44,472 bases of DNA. Source: an uncultured Parabacteroides sp. (lineage in GTDB: Bacteria; Bacteroidota; Bacteroidia; Bacteroidales; Tannerellaceae). The notes under the pieces are model-generated. The model saw nothing but the letters and a program-made list of their open reading frames with translations. It was not told where the DNA came from and made no database searches. A program made the position numbers and the translations under genes. Location of the stretch: contig CASFJQ010000020.1 in assembly GCA_949295065.1 (NCBI GenBank), positions 1-44,472 of the forward strand. Direction: 5' to 3'. Positions 42,145 through 44,472 of this stretch are shown here, one piece after another; the stretch's first letter is position 1; each line of letters opens with the position of its first letter.

Positions 42145-43455
42145 CTATAATACAGTGAACTTAACTTTGATAATACGTCTGTTATCTACTTCGAGTATCT
42201 GGAAACGATAGCCGCCAAATTCGATTATTTCCTGTCGTTTAGGGAAATCACCTTTTATTTCGAGCAGCAAACCAGCCAGAGTTTCAACCTCGTCCGTAAG
42301 TTCTCCGAAAGAATCTTCCTTGAGTTCCGTAACACGGAAAAAGTCATTTAGCGGAATTTTGGCTTCGAAAATGAAACTTCCGTCTTTGAGCCTTGTGAAG
42401 AATCTTTCTTCCTCGTCATACTCGTCGGAGATGTCGCCAACGATTTCCTCCAGGATATCTTCCATTGTTACCAGTCCAGATGTTCCGCCAAATTCGTCAA
42501 CAACGATAGCCATGTGAATTTTGTTGGTGCGGAATTCTTCAAGCAAATCGTCGATTTTCTTTGTTTCCGGAACGAAATAAGCCGGACGTATCAGAGTCTG
42601 CCATCTGAAATATTTGTCTTCTTCGATATGCGGAAGCAAATCCTTGATGTAGAGTATTCCTTTTATTTTGTCCTCAGTGTTGTCGTAAACAGGAATTCTG
42701 GAATATCCGGATTCGACAATCATTTCAAGCACTTCACCGAAGTTGCTTTTGATGTCCAGACCTTTCATGTCCAGTCGTGGTGTCATGATTTCATCGGCAG
42801 TCTTGTTGTAGAACTTGATGATTTCATTGAGCATATTCTTTTCTTCCTTTATTTCCGGAGATGTTATTTCCAATGCCTTTGAAAGTTCGTCCACGGAAAT
42901 ATCGTTCTTTTTCTTCGAGATTCTTTTGTTGATAACTGTTGAAGAGCTGACAAGCACCGACGAGAAAGGACGCATCATCTTTTCCAGAAACAGCATAGTT
43001 GCAGCAGTCCTTCTTACGAAAGCCAAAGCGTTTTTCTGCGCATAAATCTTTGGCATAATTTCACCGAAAAGAAGCAGGAGGAAAGTGAGGAGAACTGTTT
43101 CGAGGATAAATCCGAAAATAGGAACGGCTGAAAAATCTATCCATGAATTTATACCATAAGTACAGAGTGTTACTATTGCTACGTTAACCAGATTGTTCGT
43201 TATGAGAATAGTTCCAAGAAGATAGTCAGGTTTGTTGAGCAGTTCTTCTATCTGACTGTCCGCACATTTTTGTTTTTTCTCTTTCACCTTCTGCAAATCT
43301 GCAGGCGAAAGCGAGAAAAAAGCCACTTCAGAAGCTGATATATATCCGGAGCAAAGCAGCAAAACTGCCGCAACCGCGAAAGCAATGACCGAGTCAATAC
43401 CTATTTGGTCAATATAAACTTGGTTGAATATGTTTTGAAAATAGTCTGAGTCCAA
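42145..43455 (-). CDS. gldE: GldE-type CNNM/CorC-family membrane protein
   Basis: The 436-residue protein has an N-terminal DUF21/CNNM membrane domain (about 20-170, AFAVAAVLLLCSGYISASEV and LILFGE-like helices). Two CBS domains follow (about 210-340, MTPRLDMKGLDIKSNFGEVL and IHMAIVVDEFGGTSGLVTME), and a CorC_HlyC domain closes the protein (about 350-430). CNNM/CorC proteins handle Mg2+ or other cations, and GldE is the Bacteroidetes branch. It runs with gldD and the PPTase, and is separated from ssb by a 234-bp repeat-rich gap. Confidence 0.92.
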   Translation of the reverse strand: MDSDYFQNIFNQVYIDQIGIDSVIAFAVAAVLLLCSGYISASEVAFFSLSPADLQKVKEKKQKCADSQIEELLNKPDYLLGTILITNNLVNVAIVTLCTYGINSWIDFSAVPIFGFILETVLLTFLLLLFGEIMPKIYAQKNALAFVRRTAATMLFLEKMMRPFSSVLVSSSTVINKRISKKKNDISVDELSKALEITSPEIKEEKNMLNEIIKFYNKTADEIMTPRLDMKGLDIKSNFGEVLEMIVESGYSRIPVYDNTEDKIKGILYIKDLLPHIEEDKYFRWQTLIRPAYFVPETKKIDDLLEEFRTNKIHMAIVVDEFGGTSGLVTMEDILEEIVGDISDEYDEEERFFTRLKDGSFIFEAKIPLNDFFRVTELKEDSFGELTDEVETLAGLLLEIKGDFPKRQEIIEFGGYRFQILEVDNRRIIKVKFTVL

Positions 43456-43481
43456 AATGATAAATTTAAGTTAGACAATTT

Positions 43482-43675
43482 AAGTTTCGCCAGGCTCGAT
43501 ATAATAGTTTACAAGGCTTCAGAGACAAGTTGACGAGGCTTCAAAGACAAGTTTACAAGGCCTCAGAGACAAGTTAACAAGGCAAAACTGATATTTACTT
43601 GATAAAATACCTTGTTAACTCGTCAACTCGTTTACAGGTCAACTTGTTAACCGGAAGTTGAACTTGGCGAAACTT
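43482..43675. repeat. Miniature inverted-repeat element with AAGTTTCGCC ends
   Basis: AAGTTTCGCCAGGCTC at 43482-43497 and GAACTTGGCGAAACTT at 43660-43675 are inverted ends with two mismatches. Inside, AGTTAACAAGG (43572-43582) and CCTTGTTAACT (43610-43620) pair perfectly. About three copies of aaggcttcagagacaagt-type units lie on the left and gtcaactcg-type units on the right. It has no coding potential. It sits between gldE and ssb and is the closest relative of the 11727 element. Confidence 0.85.
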
Positions 43676-43689
43676 TAGTTATATTATAA

Positions 43690-44163
43690 TCAGAACGGAA
43701 GGTCGTCTGTGTCATCCACCTGAGACGTGCTGTTGCTCGGAGCAACATTAGTCTGCATTGTAGTTGGATTTGTGGAATATTGAGTTTCCGGACTTTGAGC
43801 CTGGTTACCGTTGTCGGTTGCCGGGCGGCTTCCTGTGCTGTAGAATTCTATTCTGTCTGCATGGATTTCCGTTATATATCTTTTGTTTCCATTTGCATCA
43901 TCATAGCTACGGCTTCTGATTTTTCCTTCAACGTAGAGTCCGGAACCTTTTTTCACCCATTTTTCAACAAAAGGTACAAGGTCTCTTCTCACAACGATGT
44001 TGTGCCATTCGGTGCGTTCCGGTATAACTGTTCCATTAGCCAAGGTATAGCCTCTTTCAGAGGTGGCGAGAGGAAAATTAGCCACTGCTGTTCCGCTGTC
44101 GAAATAACGAACGTCAGGGTCTTTTCCTACATTTCCAATTAATAAAACTTTGTTTAAAGACAT
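43690..44163 (-). CDS. ssb: Single-stranded DNA-binding protein
   Basis: The 157-residue protein has the OB-fold of bacterial SSB (MSLNKVLLIGNVGKDPDVRY, then ATSERGYTLANGTVIPERTE, WHNIVVRRDLVPFVEKWVKK and GLYVEGKIRSRSYDD). A Gln/Asn/Ser-rich linker follows from about residue 115. The acidic tip DDTDDLPF recruits partner proteins. The length is normal. It is read on the minus strand, upstream of gldE. Confidence 0.97.
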   Translation of the reverse strand: MSLNKVLLIGNVGKDPDVRYFDSGTAVANFPLATSERGYTLANGTVIPERTEWHNIVVRRDLVPFVEKWVKKGSGLYVEGKIRSRSYDDANGNKRYITEIHADRIEFYSTGSRPATDNGNQAQSPETQYSTNPTTMQTNVAPSNSTSQVDDTDDLPF

Positions 44164-44472
44164 AATTAAAACTTTTTATTCCGTATTTAATTCAAGATTA
44201 TTGGTGTAAAGGTAATGAATAATTATTGAAAAAGAAATATTATGGAAAATTTGCAATGAGTTTTGTTCGCATTGTCTTTTCTTTCGGTAAATCCGATTGG
44301 CTGAACATTTGTGTGAATCCTTACAGATATTCCGTGATTAGTTGATATTGTCCTATGTCAGTTTTGAAAGATGCTTACAGGGCAAACGCATTAGGAAACA
44401 TAGAAAAACTCCAAAGCAGAATCAATAAGTTTTCGTCTTATTTCCGGTTTAAAAGCAGCGGCAAACATTTTG
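44164..44472. other. Upstream region of ssb, with unresolved short open frames at the window edge
   Basis: The stretch holds the ssb leader and reaches the window end. A plus-strand frame opens at ATG 44355 (MSVLKDAYRANALGNIEKLQ...) and runs off the edge after 39 codons. A minus-strand frame ends at TAA 44391 (KMFAAAFKPEIRRKLIDSAL...) and is open at the edge. Only one can be real, if either is. I recall mutY upstream of ssb in related genomes, which would favour the minus strand. I cannot recognise either peptide. Confidence 0.3.

Overview
This window reads as a Bacteroidales chromosome, probably Bacteroidaceae. The evidence is the gene content (GldD/GldE beside a phosphopantetheinyl transferase and ssb, a GNAT-containing arginine operon, a GH127-type arabinofuranosidase, DPP4-like S9 peptidase, BF3164-like lipoprotein), Bacteroidetes-type promoters of the TTTG-N19-TAnnTTTG kind, and start codons preceded by A-rich leaders rather than Shine-Dalgarno sites. 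No rRNA, tRNA, CRISPR array or complete insertion sequence was seen.

Layout. (1) 1-1157, minus strand: the start of a PLD-nuclease/helicase (DUF3427 type), cut by the window edge, preceded by what looks like an internally deleted AlbA_2-family regulator carrying an in-frame 33-bp repeat. (2) 1573-2568: a BF3164-like lipoprotein gene with an in-frame stop. (3) 2569-3294: 0.7 kb without genes, packed with ~22-bp-spaced palindromic arrays and ending in a sigma-54 promoter. (4) 3295-14832: TolC-like porin, HlyD-like adaptor, ABC ATPase, two FtsX/MacB permeases, then a sigma-54 NtrC-type response regulator and its histidine kinase; the promoter and the regulator together suggest a self-contained regulated efflux locus. 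(5) 14982-18615: GH127-type arabinofuranosidase (minus) and a DUF3298 lipoprotein. (6) 18709-27017: rsmG, an MBL hydrolase, gcvP, gdhA and maeB, which are central nitrogen and carbon metabolism genes. (7) 27211-31826: argR, GNAT, argG, argC, argD, with candidate ARG boxes before argR. (8) 31911-40935: S9 peptidase, AsmA-like protein (minus), a small unknown protein, a PlsC-like acyltransferase, an omega-amidase-like nitrilase and an AmpG-like transporter. (9) 40913-44163, minus: ssb, gldE, gldD, PPTase.

The most unusual aspect is the intergenic DNA. Four repeat classes recur: (a) arrays of short palindromes at about 22-bp spacing, each array with its own core sequence; (b) 150-190 bp elements bounded by AAGTTTCGC inverted ends and filled with CAAGG/TTGTCAAC palindromes, plus solo ends and fragments; (c) a composite leader of period-8 repeats that ends directly on three start codons; (d) hairpins built from ACACAGAG-type words downstream of genes. 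One class (b) fragment has supplied the last codons and stop of the nitrilase gene. Family assignments come from reading motifs; no database search was run.
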